This document shows positions 7,086 to 14,100 of a stretch of DNA of 14,130 nt, piece after piece. This stretch comes from CAYONM01 sp964405325. GTDB lineage: Bacteria; Planctomycetota; UBA11346. The notes beneath the pieces were generated by a model that was not told where the DNA came from, ran no database searches, and saw only the letters and a program-made list of their open reading frames with translations. The stretch lies in NCBI GenBank assembly GCA_964405325.1, contig CAYONM010000086.1:1-14130 (forward strand), given 5' to 3'. The first letter of the stretch is position 1. Every line of letters begins with the position of its first letter. The translations under genes and the position numbers were made by a program.

Positions 7086-8570
7086 TTATTTCTTTCGCTT
7101 CCGACGCTGTCCAGAACGTTCGTCGCGTTGGCGCTTGCTGGCCTTGGGCAGCAGCAGACGGGGATTGCGCTCGGCCTTGGTGCCGGCCCGCATGCGCACG
7201 CGTTCGTCGGCGTGTTCGTGGAATTGGCTGGAACGGGCTTTGAACACGATGCGATACGGTACATCGCCGAAGGGCAGGTGCCTGCGGAAGAAATTCTCCA
7301 AATAACGGCTGTAGCCGGGCTCGATCCAGTCAGTGCGATTGACGAAAATGATGAAGGTGGGCGGCGCACTGTCGGCCTGAGTGGCGTAGTAGATTTTGGT
7401 GTGGGCCGGCCCCACCTTGCGCGGGCGGCGGCGGCGAACAGCCGCCGCCAACAGCTGGTTCAATTCCGCGGTGTCGACCCGCTGCTGCTGCTGCCGGGCC
7501 ACTTCCAGCACCTGCGGCAAGAGACGATCAATATTGCGGCCATTCAGGGCGCTGGCGTATAACACCGGGGCGAAGCGCAGGCCGGGTAAACGGGCGCGCA
7601 AAAATTCAGTGAAAGCAGCCTGTGTCGTGGCCGAGCCCTGAGCCAGGTCCCATTTGTTGACCAGCAGAATGGTCGGCCTGCCCGAGGCTTCGCAGTAGTG
7701 CGCCAGCTTTTTGTCCACCTGGCCGATCTCGTCGGTGCAGTCCACCACCAACACCGCAACATCGGCACGGCCGATGGCATGCTCGGCGCGAACCGCAGCG
7801 TAGAATTCCAGGTCCTGCTTCAGCTGCTTTTTGCGCCGTAGGCCGGCCGTGTCGATCAGCAAGAAATCGCCATGCTCGTTATGGTGCAACGGTACGTCGA
7901 TGGCATCGCGGGTGGTGCCGGCATGGTCGGCGACAATCACCCGGTCCTCCCCCACCAGGGCATTGGTCAGACTGCTCTTACCAACGTTGCGTCGACCGAC
8001 GAAGCAGAGGCTGATGGGCGCATCGGCCCGGGGCTGCTGGGTCTGACCGGGATCGGGATCGACCAGATCCGGCAGGCGTTCGGCCAAACGGTCGAGCAAA
8101 TCGCCAAAGCCGCGGATCTGTTCAGCCGAGACCGGCAACGGCTCGCCCAAGCCCAGCTTGTTGAAAGCGTGGATCTCCGGCTCGAGGTTCTCGTGGTCGA
8201 TCTTGTTCACCGCAACCACCACCCGCTCGGCGTGGGGTCGCAACTTGGCGGCAATGACCTCGTCTTGGGGATGTCGGCCACCGCGACCGTCGCAAAGGAA
8301 GATGATCTGATCGGCGGTATCGACAGCACGGAAGATCTGTCGTTCCACATCCAGTTCCAGCTTGTGCTCGTCCACCAAGCCGATGCCGCCGGTATCGACC
8401 AGATCAAAGCGATAGCCATCGCGCCGCACCTCGTGCAGGATGCGATCGCGGGTCACGCCGGGGACATCGTCGACAATGGACACGGGTTTGCCGATCAGCC
8501 GGTTGAACAGGCTGCTCTTGCCGACATTGGGTCGGCCGACGATGGCGATCAGGGGCAGGACGTGCGACAT
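7086..8570 (-). CDS. der: Ribosome-assembly GTPase Der (EngA)
   Basis: The 494-aa product has two tandem Era-like GTPase domains followed by a KH-like domain, the arrangement unique to Der. Domain 1 has GRPNVGKSS (12-20), DTGGIGLVD (59-67) and NKID (122-125). Domain 2 has GRRNVGKSS (192-200), DTAGLRRKK (240-248) and NKWD (305-308). The KH-like part (about 370-465) carries NRTDWIEPGYSRYLENFFR. It ends in a very basic tail (KRQRDERSGQRRKRKK). Der binds the 50S subunit and is essential for its maturation. ATG 8570 starts right before the first G-domain; the frame stays open 41 codons further up, but that extension is low-complexity and unlike the family. No good Shine-Dalgarno precedes the chosen start. 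plsY lies 200-odd bp downstream on the same strand. Confidence 0.95.
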   Translation of the reverse strand: MSHVLPLIAIVGRPNVGKSSLFNRLIGKPVSIVDDVPGVTRDRILHEVRRDGYRFDLVDTGGIGLVDEHKLELDVERQIFRAVDTADQIIFLCDGRGGRHPQDEVIAAKLRPHAERVVVAVNKIDHENLEPEIHAFNKLGLGEPLPVSAEQIRGFGDLLDRLAERLPDLVDPDPGQTQQPRADAPISLCFVGRRNVGKSSLTNALVGEDRVIVADHAGTTRDAIDVPLHHNEHGDFLLIDTAGLRRKKQLKQDLEFYAAVRAEHAIGRADVAVLVVDCTDEIGQVDKKLAHYCEASGRPTILLVNKWDLAQGSATTQAAFTEFLRARLPGLRFAPVLYASALNGRNIDRLLPQVLEVARQQQQRVDTAELNQLLAAAVRRRRPRKVGPAHTKIYYATQADSAPPTFIIFVNRTDWIEPGYSRYLENFFRRHLPFGDVPYRIVFKARSSQFHEHADERVRMRAGTKAERNPRLLLPKASKRQRDERSGQRRKRKK

Positions 8571-8634
8571 GGGCGGCGGAGGGTAGCGCCAGCTTGGGCT
8601 CATACCAGCGAGGAAGCCGCCGATACTTTTACCG

Positions 8635-8652
8635 GAGGGGGTGTTGCCCCTC
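8635..8652. repeat. GC hairpin in the der upstream region
   Basis: GAGGGG, GTGTTG, CCCCTC: a 6-bp perfect stem between the divergent der and the small membrane-protein gene. It resembles the other GGGG/CCCC hairpins of the window but lacks their TTCCATCA lead. Confidence 0.3.
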
Positions 8653-8695
8653 ACACCGCCCTCGCGCGCACGAGACCTAGCCAGGAACACCACCT

Positions 8696-8878
8696 ATGCC
8701 GTTGCGAGACGATGACGCCCTGATCGAACGCCTCCGCCAAGCGGTGGAGGACCACCGACGCTATGGCGACCCGCGTTGGGAGCACCGTCTGCCGGTCTGG
8801 CCAGCGCCGCTGCCCTGGCGCTGGCTGCTGCTGTTCACAGCGATCGTCTGGTATCTGCAGGCTCAAGGCCCAGGCTGA
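8696..8878 (+). CDS. Small single-TM protein, 60 aa
   Basis: ATG 8696 is preceded by AGGA at about 10 bases. The product has a charged N-terminal half (about 1-35, with DDDALIERLRQAVEDHRRYG, an amphipathic helix-like run), a Pro/Trp-rich hinge (LPVWPAPLPWRW) and one hydrophobic C-terminal segment (about 42-55, LLLFTAIVWYLQ). That suggests a small inner-membrane protein with its N-terminus in the cytoplasm. I do not recognise a family. It is divergent from der and lies 93 bp before the korA-type gene on the same strand, so co-transcription with that gene is possible. The small size and composition fit an accessory or regulatory membrane peptide, but nothing shows what it binds. Confidence 0.6.
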   Translation: MPLRDDDALIERLRQAVEDHRRYGDPRWEHRLPVWPAPLPWRWLLLFTAIVWYLQAQGPG

Positions 8879-8960
8879 GCCCCACCATACATGCCTTGCA
8901 TGATGACGACGACGTTCGTTTCTGCATAGTGTCGCATCCAAACCGCATTGATGGACGGGC

Positions 8961-8965
8961 AGGAG
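8961..8965 (+). promoter_or_regulatory. Ribosome-binding site that fixes the korA start
   Basis: AGGAG six bases before ATG 8972. It decides for this start over TTG 8948 and ATG 8951 in the same frame. Confidence 0.65.
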
Positions 8966-8971
8966 CGCGCA

Positions 8972-9943
8972 ATGCAGACGGTTTCGATCGAAAATGTGGT
9001 GGTACGCTTCGTCGGAGATTCCGGCGACGGTATGCAGCTGGTGGGTACCCAGTTCACCCTCGCTTCGGCAGTGGCGGGTAATGACCTGGCAACGCTGCCA
9101 GACTTCCCGGCCGAGATCCGAGCCCCGGCCGGCACCACCTATGGCGTCTCGGGCTTCCAGTTGCAGGTGGCCCAGGGCCAGGCCTTCACTCCCGATGATC
9201 AGCCACACGTACTGGTCACCATGAATCCCGCCGGGCTCAAGGCCAACTTGAACGATCTTCCCCATGGCGCGGTGATCATCGCCAACCGCGACGCCTTCAC
9301 TGGCCGCAACGTCAAACTGGCCGGCTACACCAGTCATCCCCTGGAGGACGGCAGCCTGGATGACTACCAAGTCTTCCCGGTGCCGATGACCCAGCTGACC
9401 GTCGACGCGATTGCCGAATCGGGCCTGAAACCCAAGGAAGCCAAGCGCTGCACCAATTTCTTCGCCCTGGGCCTGATCTGCTGGCTGTATTTCCGGTCAC
9501 TGGAGCCGACCCTGCAGTTCATCGACAAGAAATTCGCCAAGCACCCACAACTGGTCGTCGCCAATCGGGCAGCGCTGAAGACCGGGCATGCTTACGGCGA
9601 CACCATGGAAGCCTTTGCCGCTCCCTTCGCCATTGAACCGGCGGATATTCCCGGTGGCGAATACCGCACCATCAACGGCAATCAGGCCCTGGTCATGGGC
9701 CTGGTCACCGCCGCCGCCAAGGCCGATCGGGATCTGGTCTTCGCTGGGTATCCCATCACCCCGGCTTCCAGCCTGTTGGAAGACCTGGCAGCACTGAAGA
9801 GCCTAGGCGTCCGCCTGCTCCAGGCCGAAGACGAGATCGCCGTGGCGGCCACCCTCGGGATCGGCGGCAGCACCGCCGCGCCGAGGAAATTCCGGAATTC
9901 GGGACGGGCTCTATCGAAACCCATTTCACCTTCCGCTGCGTGA
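8972..9943 (+). pseudogene. korA: Truncated 2-oxoacid:ferredoxin oxidoreductase, alpha/gamma subunit
   Basis: The first 300 codons match the fused gamma-alpha subunit of 2-oxoglutarate (2-oxoacid):acceptor oxidoreductases. The start VVVRFVGDSGDGMQLVGTQF belongs to the gamma domain, and NGNQALVMGLVTAAAKADRD with VFAGYPITPASSLLEDL opens the alpha (pyrimidine-binding) domain. Intact proteins are about 560-620 aa and pair with a KorB subunit that binds TPP and an Fe-S cluster. Here similarity stops after EDEIAVAATLGIGGS, near 9872, where the family would continue with SxAG...TATSGPG. The remaining codons (APRKFRNSGRALSKP) are foreign and end at 9943. Adjacent DNA is an antisense reverse-transcriptase fragment, and no korA 3' part or korB follows. 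The 5' end is well formed, with a strong ribosome-binding site, so the loss looks recent, or the junction is an assembly artefact. Confidence 0.85.
9888..9899. repeat. 12-bp perfect palindrome at the korA break
   Basis: AATTCCGGAATT, followed by CGGGACGG, between the end of korA similarity and the reverse-transcriptase fragment. It is unusually AT-rich for this region. It faintly recalls the AATTCCGGGGAC sequences near REP-associated transposases, but this is only a resemblance. Confidence 0.4.
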
Positions 9944-10073
9944 TGGCAACCGTGACCGCATCCAAGGCCTGATGACATCCCCGGCCCGGGCGGAACCCGT
10001 CGCTGAAGTTGCAGAAGTCCTCTTCGTAGATGCACTCCAGAACCCAGACCAGCGCTTGTTGGACAAGCTTGTC
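9918..10073 (-). pseudogene. Fragment of a group II intron reverse transcriptase
   Basis: On the minus strand, about 52 codons read DKLVQQALVWVLECIYEEDF and then SDGFRPGRGCHQALDAV, ending in RKVKWV. This is the well-known block of group II intron-encoded reverse transcriptases before the first catalytic Asp motif (family form: DKxVQ.A...vLexIYE..F...SyGFRPgRgcHqAL). The rest of the protein is absent on both sides: the catalytic YxDD, the maturase (X) and HNH domains, and the N-terminal part. The frame is open from 10094 to 9756, but the residues beyond the block are not RT-like. No group II RNA domain V (GAGCCGTATGCG-type hairpin) was found nearby. It is a dead remnant or a contig-junction fragment. 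Confidence 0.75.
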
Positions 10074-10094
10074 CGACAGGCCGCATTCTCGCAT

Positions 10095-10313
10095 TCTAGC
10101 CTTCTTGAAACATGCGCAGCATCACGCGGATCAACGCGAGAGTTCAATCCAACGGCCACCCAGCAAGCTGCTTGATGACCGGTCGCCGTCGGCGTCAGGC
10201 AGCACCAACCAGCAGGCCGCTAGTTCTCGGGGCTCCCAGACGACACCGTTTCCTTGCAAGGCTCCTCGCCTCCCTTGAATCACCGCTCTGATCACCAGCC
10301 CGAGAGTCGCCGT
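10095..10313. other. Non-coding stretch, probably mobile-element debris
   Basis: No gene can be supported here. On the minus strand a short stop-bounded peptide (LALIRVMLRMFQEG, near 10103-10136) faintly resembles the C-terminal tail of DDE transposases. With the RT fragment this suggests a scar of mobile DNA, but the match is too short to call. Reading frames change without continuity across this stretch. Confidence 0.35.
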
Positions 10314-10739
10314 ATGAATCTCCCCATCGATGCCAATCTGGTCATCATCATCGTCGCCATGCTCACCGCTGGGAGCCTGGTCAAGAAACTCGGGGAATGC
10401 TATTTTCTACGGGATCGTCTGGACTACCCGCATTTGTGTCCGTTCCACTTCCAGCATCGCTGGTTACGCCTGTTGACCTTTTATCTGCCCAGCACCCTGC
10501 TGAGCGCGCTGGCTGGCACGTTGTTGTATCAGCAGCGGTGGTGGCTGGTCACCATCGCCGTCGCCTACCTGGTCTCGGCTTTTTTGGGCGGTCGGTTGCG
10601 GGCGCGCATCAATGTGCTGCGCGAACTGATCCGTCAGCGCTTGGAGAACGGCATGGCAGAGGAAGCGGCGCGGCGCGAGGCGGCCGACCTCCTACGCACA
10701 CGGCTGCAGGAGGTGGCGCAGGCCCGTGCCGATACCTGA
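10314..10739 (+). CDS. Small membrane protein, 141 aa, unrecognised
   Basis: The product has a hydrophobic N-terminal helix (about 8-24, NLVIIIVAMLTAGSLVKK). A Cys/His-containing polar loop follows (29-47, with CYFLRDRLDYPHLCPFHFQH), then a hydrophobic hairpin of two helices (about 50-72 and 75-95) and a long basic-acidic C-terminal helix (about 96-138, RARINVLRELIRQRLENGMAEEAARREA) that looks cytoplasmic and possibly coiled. ATG 10314 is chosen over an in-frame start at 10254 because GAGAG precedes it and the upstream codons are not protein-like. No family is recognised. It lies 66 bp before the universal-stress-type gene, which has its own promoter. It is the first intact gene after the korA/RT scar. 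Confidence 0.6.
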   Translation: MNLPIDANLVIIIVAMLTAGSLVKKLGECYFLRDRLDYPHLCPFHFQHRWLRLLTFYLPSTLLSALAGTLLYQQRWWLVTIAVAYLVSAFLGGRLRARINVLRELIRQRLENGMAEEAARREAADLLRTRLQEVAQARADT

Positions 10740-10758
10740 AGGCTTGGCATCTGGCTTA

Positions 10759-10787
10759 TTGCCATTCCAACCCTGGTGAGGTATCCT
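10759..10787 (+). promoter_or_regulatory. Sigma-70-type promoter for the Usp gene
   Basis: TTGCCA and TATCCT are separated by exactly 17 bases, ending 18 bases before the ATG at 10806. The predicted start of transcription is near 10794, so the leader would be very short and AAAGGG (10792-10797) would lie at its 5' edge. Confidence 0.45.
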
Positions 10788-10805
10788 GTACAAAGGGTTT
10801 CAGCC

Positions 10806-11288
10806 ATGAGTACACCATGCTTTGTCATTGCCGTTGCCTGCCATGGCGATGAGCGTCATCTGCTCAGCAAAGGCCTGGACTGGGCCCGACGACATGGTGC
10901 CGAGACAGTGGTTGCCCATGCTCATATCCGCGACGCCCTGCCAGCCTACCGACCCAAGTCCGAGGTGATCTACACCGACTTGGGCGAGGTGGATCAGGAA
11001 GACATGGTCGAGGTCGGCAGCCCCAGAAACCCTGGCATTACCGATGCCGATGCCCTGGAAGCCTATGTCAGGGATACCCTTGGGCGTCCGCTCGCTGCGG
11101 AGGAGCTGCGCTGTGTGGTGATTGATGCCACGGACGAGGAGGCCCTCCTCGATCTGGCGAAACAGGCGGCTTGCCTGGTCTTGGGCCATCATCCCCATGG
11201 CGGCATCGCACACTTTTTCCTGCGCTCGGTCGATGAGCGCCTGCTCAACCATGCCAGTTGCCCAGTGCTCATCTTACCCGAGCGCTAA
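10806..11288 (+). CDS. Universal stress protein (UspA) family
   Basis: The 160-aa product has the Usp fold order. A first strand (CFVIAVACHGDERHLLSKGL) is followed by a long helix, AETVVAHAHI, a central segment, VVIDATDEEALLDLAKQ, and the C-terminal LVLGHHPHGGIAHFFLRSVDERLLNHASCPVLIL. Usp proteins are cytoplasmic and bind ATP or act as stress-linked regulators. The nucleotide motif is degenerate: the family's G-x2-G-x9-G(S/T) loop becomes GHHPHGG...RS, with Arg140 in place of Gly before Ser141, so ATP binding is doubtful. ATG 10806 is preferred over an upstream in-frame GTG at 10776 that overlaps the promoter. It is followed by a terminator and is convergent with the transporter gene. Confidence 0.78.
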   Translation: MSTPCFVIAVACHGDERHLLSKGLDWARRHGAETVVAHAHIRDALPAYRPKSEVIYTDLGEVDQEDMVEVGSPRNPGITDADALEAYVRDTLGRPLAAEELRCVVIDATDEEALLDLAKQAACLVLGHHPHGGIAHFFLRSVDERLLNHASCPVLILPER

Positions 11289-11310
11289 TCGCTGTTTGCG
11301 CCGCAGAAGA

Positions 11311-11341
11311 AGGTCGACCCTTTCGGGGCCGGTCTTTTTTT
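11311..11341 (+). terminator. Probable intrinsic terminator after the Usp gene
   Basis: An imperfect GC stem (GACC/CCC before TTTC, then GGGG and GGTC) runs directly into seven T residues at 11335-11341, 23 bases after the Usp stop. The stem is not perfect but the T-run is convincing. Confidence 0.55.
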
Positions 11342-11411
11342 GTCTCATCTGACGGGTCCCTCAGAAAGCAAAGGGGGCGCTGCCCCCTCTGATGGAACAG
11401 TCTCATCTGAC
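11342..11411. repeat. 12-bp direct repeat flanking the hairpin
   Basis: GTCTCATCTGAC occurs at 11342-11353 and again, identical, at 11400-11411, 46 bp apart. The hairpin at 11361-11397 lies between the copies, an arrangement like a target-site duplication or a small duplication. Confidence 0.45.
11361..11397 (-). terminator. Probable terminator of the transporter gene
   Basis: On the minus strand, 28 bases after the transporter stop: TTCCATCAG, then AGGGGGC, AGC, GCCCCCT (7-bp stem, 3-base loop) and a T-rich tail TTGCTTTCT. Outer CAGA/TCTG-type bases can extend pairing. The lead sequence matches the hairpin after the transpeptidase operon. Confidence 0.5.
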
Positions 11412-11425
11412 TTGGTGCTTCAGAC

Positions 11426-14056
11426 TTATTCGTCCGAAGTGGCGGCTTCTTGGGCCCTGCGACGCTCAGCCACCAAGCGCTTGATCTCGTTGACGCGCTC
11501 GCGGGTAAGGGGGTACTTGATGGTCAGCAGCAAACCGCTGAGCACCATGCCACCGGGCACGAAGCTGTAGAGAAAGCGCATCCACCAATACGTTTCAGGA
11601 GTCTGATTGTATTCCAGGGCCGGATCAAAGCCGGAATACCAGACGACGACACCGGCCAAAGCCGGCGTCACCGAACCGATTATCTTCATCAGAAAGGCCA
11701 TGGAGGCACCAAACATCCCCTCACGTCGAACACCATGTCTGAGTTCGTCCTCATCGGTGACGTCGGCCATCATGGTGGAGAGAACGGTGTAGAAGGTGCC
11801 GATGCCAATGGAGAAGAAAAACGGCAGGATCAGCTGGTATTCCGGATGACCGGGTACAATGACCCACCACTTGATGATGGAGCCGATGGCCATGGTGATG
11901 AGTCCGAAGCGCAGCATATTATGCTTCTGATATTTATCGCAGCCCCACTTGATGACCGGCAGCATGATCAAGCCCAGCACCCAGGCGACGGTAGCGATAT
12001 AAGCACCCCACTTGGCACCTTCCAGGGCCGAGCCGACCACGTAGTAGATGGTGAGGTAAGCGCCAATGAATTGGAACAGACCATTGGCGAAACCCATGAA
12101 AACATAAAAAGCAAGAATGCGCATGTAGTTGAGGTTGCTGGCGACGCCAACAAAGGCCCGGAACATGCCGGCAAAACTACCGATCGCGGCACCAATGGCA
12201 GTGCGCGGCTTGTCACCGATAACCGGTGCCTTGGCAACCGAGATATGGGTGCGTTCCTTGACAAAGAAACACATGAGCACGGTCGATGGGATGCCGATCG
12301 CACAGGCAATCACCGCCACCCAGAAAAGACCCTGCAGGGCGTTGTCGAACATTGGCAGGAAACAGAGAATGGGAATGTAGGGCGCAACGATGCCGGCAAT
12401 CTTATCCATATACGAGCGGTACATCACCACCTTGGTGCGGCCATCGTAGCTGGGGCAGAGTTCAATACCCAGAGCGTAATAGGAGGTGGACTGGACCGTG
12501 GTCAGGGTGGTGAAAATCAGGAAGCCGATGAGGATGTAGACCACCACCCCCTTCTTATCGGCATTGGCGGGGTTGTTGAATTCCTGCCAGCCCTCCTTGA
12601 TCTTCTGGAAAGTCCCCTTGCGCTTTTTCTCCTTCGCAGCGGTGGTGAAATATTTGAGGATCGCATCAACCTGCTCGCGAGCTTGCTTGACACTGAGATT
12701 GCCTTCTCGGCAGGCAGTCAACTGGGCGTAGGCTTGATTGTGGGCAGCCAAGCGGTCGTCGATCTTATCGATATCCTCCAGGAAATTCTGCGCTGCTTCC
12801 AGGCGGCCCTCAAAGGCACGCTTGCGGCCCAGCGCGACCAGCATGGCTTCCTGACTGCCATCATTGATGCTCGCCGCTGCCGCATCGGCCGCCTGCTGCA
12901 GTTGGTCGGTCAAACTGGCCAGGGCCTCTCGTGCACCACGAAGAGTTCCTGCCGCGTCCGCGCCGCTGGCCATGGCATCTTCTATTTTGTCGATTTGCGC
13001 CTGGGGAAAGACATCGCCTTCCGCTTTGGTTGCCAAGGCAAAGGCCTGGCGGATGTCCTGACTGGCTTCAGTGAGTTCTTCGCGTGCCGTGACCATCGCC
13101 TTAGGAAACTCGGGAGGCAGCAGCGGCATGATGGTCGAGAGGGCCTGATCGGGAATGGCCACCGGCTGAGAGCCCTGGATCTGCGTCAGCATCGAACGGA
13201 ATATCTGGTCGGTCAATTTGGCCCGATAGACGGCGTTTTCGACCATCTTGATCTGCTTTTCGGTATTCTCGAGCGGCTTGGTGCGGGTTCGTAGCAATTC
13301 CGCGACGACGGCACGGTCGGTTTCACTGGTATCTTCGCCCAGAGCATCCTGTTGCTTCTGGACAACATCCAGGCGTTCCTGGCGTGCCTCCAGCTCATCA
13401 AGCAGCACAGGATGGTAGATCAGTGCTTCTTCCATGGCCTGGGCATTGAATTCCGTAAACTCCGCCAAGCGCTCGGTCAGGTCTTCGCGTTGATGCTCAT
13501 CAAGGAGACCGGCAGCAATGGCGGCAATCAGCTCCCGATCATCGGGTCTTACCTTGAAGCGGAGCTTCTCTTCCTCGATCTGTCCCAGCGAAGCCTTGAG
13601 CCAATCGGCCGCCGTCACGGTTTCCTCTTTCATCTCCTTAGCCGTGCTATCGGCCTCGAGCACCATGTTGGAGGCCATGTCATCGGTGGCCGGGAAATAG
13701 ATCGCCATCACCACCAGCATCGCGATACGAGTCACACCGCCGACCAGAATGTACGGTATCCGCCGACCCCACCGACTGCGGGTATTATCGGAGATATGGG
13801 CGAAGATCGGGTCGGTAATGGCATCCCACACGGTCTTCAGGCCAATCACCAAGCCAACCAGCAGCGGATTGACGAACATCGCCACCACCATGACCGTCTT
13901 GATGATGTTGAAGAACTGGTTGGCGATGCCGTTTTCAACATTACCGAAGGCGTAGAGCAGCACTTCCTTCATTGGGGCATCCTGTGGCCCCAATTGCTCC
14001 TGTTCGCCCGGCTCTGTCTTCTTCACGTCGACCTCTTTCGATCCATCGCTGGCCAT
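11426..14056 (-). CDS. GPH/MFS-2 family symporter with a giant loop insertion
   Basis: The 876-aa product has the core of the glycoside-pentoside-hexuronide:cation symporters (MFS_2, MelB-like). TM1 starts at KEVLLYAFGNVENG (30-43). TM2 is followed by the family signature WDAITDPIFAHISDNTRSRW (77-96) and GRRIPYIL. TM4 begins at VVVYILIGFLIF with STSYYALGIELCPSYDGRT after it, and about eight more TM segments follow to residue 847. Ordinary members are 450-500 aa. Here about 380 mostly helical, charged residues (124-503) are inserted between TM3 and TM4, which by family topology is a periplasmic loop. It carries two long coiled-coil-like stretches and ends with a Lys-rich run (KEKKRKGTFQKIKEG). 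The substrate is unknown. ATG 14056 is chosen because AGGGAG lies six bases upstream and the extra 23 codons before it are not transporter-like. Confidence 0.85.
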   Translation of the reverse strand: MASDGSKEVDVKKTEPGEQEQLGPQDAPMKEVLLYAFGNVENGIANQFFNIIKTVMVVAMFVNPLLVGLVIGLKTVWDAITDPIFAHISDNTRSRWGRRIPYILVGGVTRIAMLVVMAIYFPATDDMASNMVLEADSTAKEMKEETVTAADWLKASLGQIEEEKLRFKVRPDDRELIAAIAAGLLDEHQREDLTERLAEFTEFNAQAMEEALIYHPVLLDELEARQERLDVVQKQQDALGEDTSETDRAVVAELLRTRTKPLENTEKQIKMVENAVYRAKLTDQIFRSMLTQIQGSQPVAIPDQALSTIMPLLPPEFPKAMVTAREELTEASQDIRQAFALATKAEGDVFPQAQIDKIEDAMASGADAAGTLRGAREALASLTDQLQQAADAAAASINDGSQEAMLVALGRKRAFEGRLEAAQNFLEDIDKIDDRLAAHNQAYAQLTACREGNLSVKQAREQVDAILKYFTTAAKEKKRKGTFQKIKEGWQEFNNPANADKKGVVVYILIGFLIFTTLTTVQSTSYYALGIELCPSYDGRTKVVMYRSYMDKIAGIVAPYIPILCFLPMFDNALQGLFWVAVIACAIGIPSTVLMCFFVKERTHISVAKAPVIGDKPRTAIGAAIGSFAGMFRAFVGVASNLNYMRILAFYVFMGFANGLFQFIGAYLTIYYVVGSALEGAKWGAYIATVAWVLGLIMLPVIKWGCDKYQKHNMLRFGLITMAIGSIIKWWVIVPGHPEYQLILPFFFSIGIGTFYTVLSTMMADVTDEDELRHGVRREGMFGASMAFLMKIIGSVTPALAGVVVWYSGFDPALEYNQTPETYWWMRFLYSFVPGGMVLSGLLLTIKYPLTRERVNEIKRLVAERRRAQEAATSDE

Positions 14057-14062
14057 CTGCCG

Positions 14063-14068
14063 CTCCCT
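14063..14068 (-). promoter_or_regulatory. Ribosome-binding site that fixes the transporter start
   Basis: AGGGAG on the minus strand, six bases before ATG 14056. Confidence 0.55.
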
Positions 14069-14085
14069 GTTTGCAAATAAGGATG

Positions 14086-14100
14086 CGTACGCTATGTACG
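14086..14100. promoter_or_regulatory. Small inverted repeat upstream of the transporter
   Basis: CGTAC, GCTAT, GTACG: 5-bp arms with a 5-base centre, 30 bases upstream of the transporter start. It could be an operator for a dimeric regulator, but arms this short can arise by chance. Confidence 0.25.

Noticed and set aside
7872..8723. 283-codon plus-strand open frame over der
   Set aside because: It is a shadow of the two GTPase domains; the minus strand carries all G motifs.
10103..10136. Possible transposase C-terminal tail (LALIRVMLRMFQEG) on the minus strand
   Set aside because: Only about 14 residues before a stop and bounded upstream by another stop; the likeness to DDE transposase tails is too weak to call.
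10254..10313. Upstream extension of the 141-aa membrane protein
   Set aside because: The extra 20 residues (Ser/Pro/His-rich) precede a much better start at 10314 and come from the debris region.
11450..13294. 614-codon plus-strand open frame across the transporter gene
   Set aside because: It is the antisense shadow of the transporter. It is rich in His, Gln and Asp-Gly, has no recognisable family, and the opposite strand carries clear MFS motifs.
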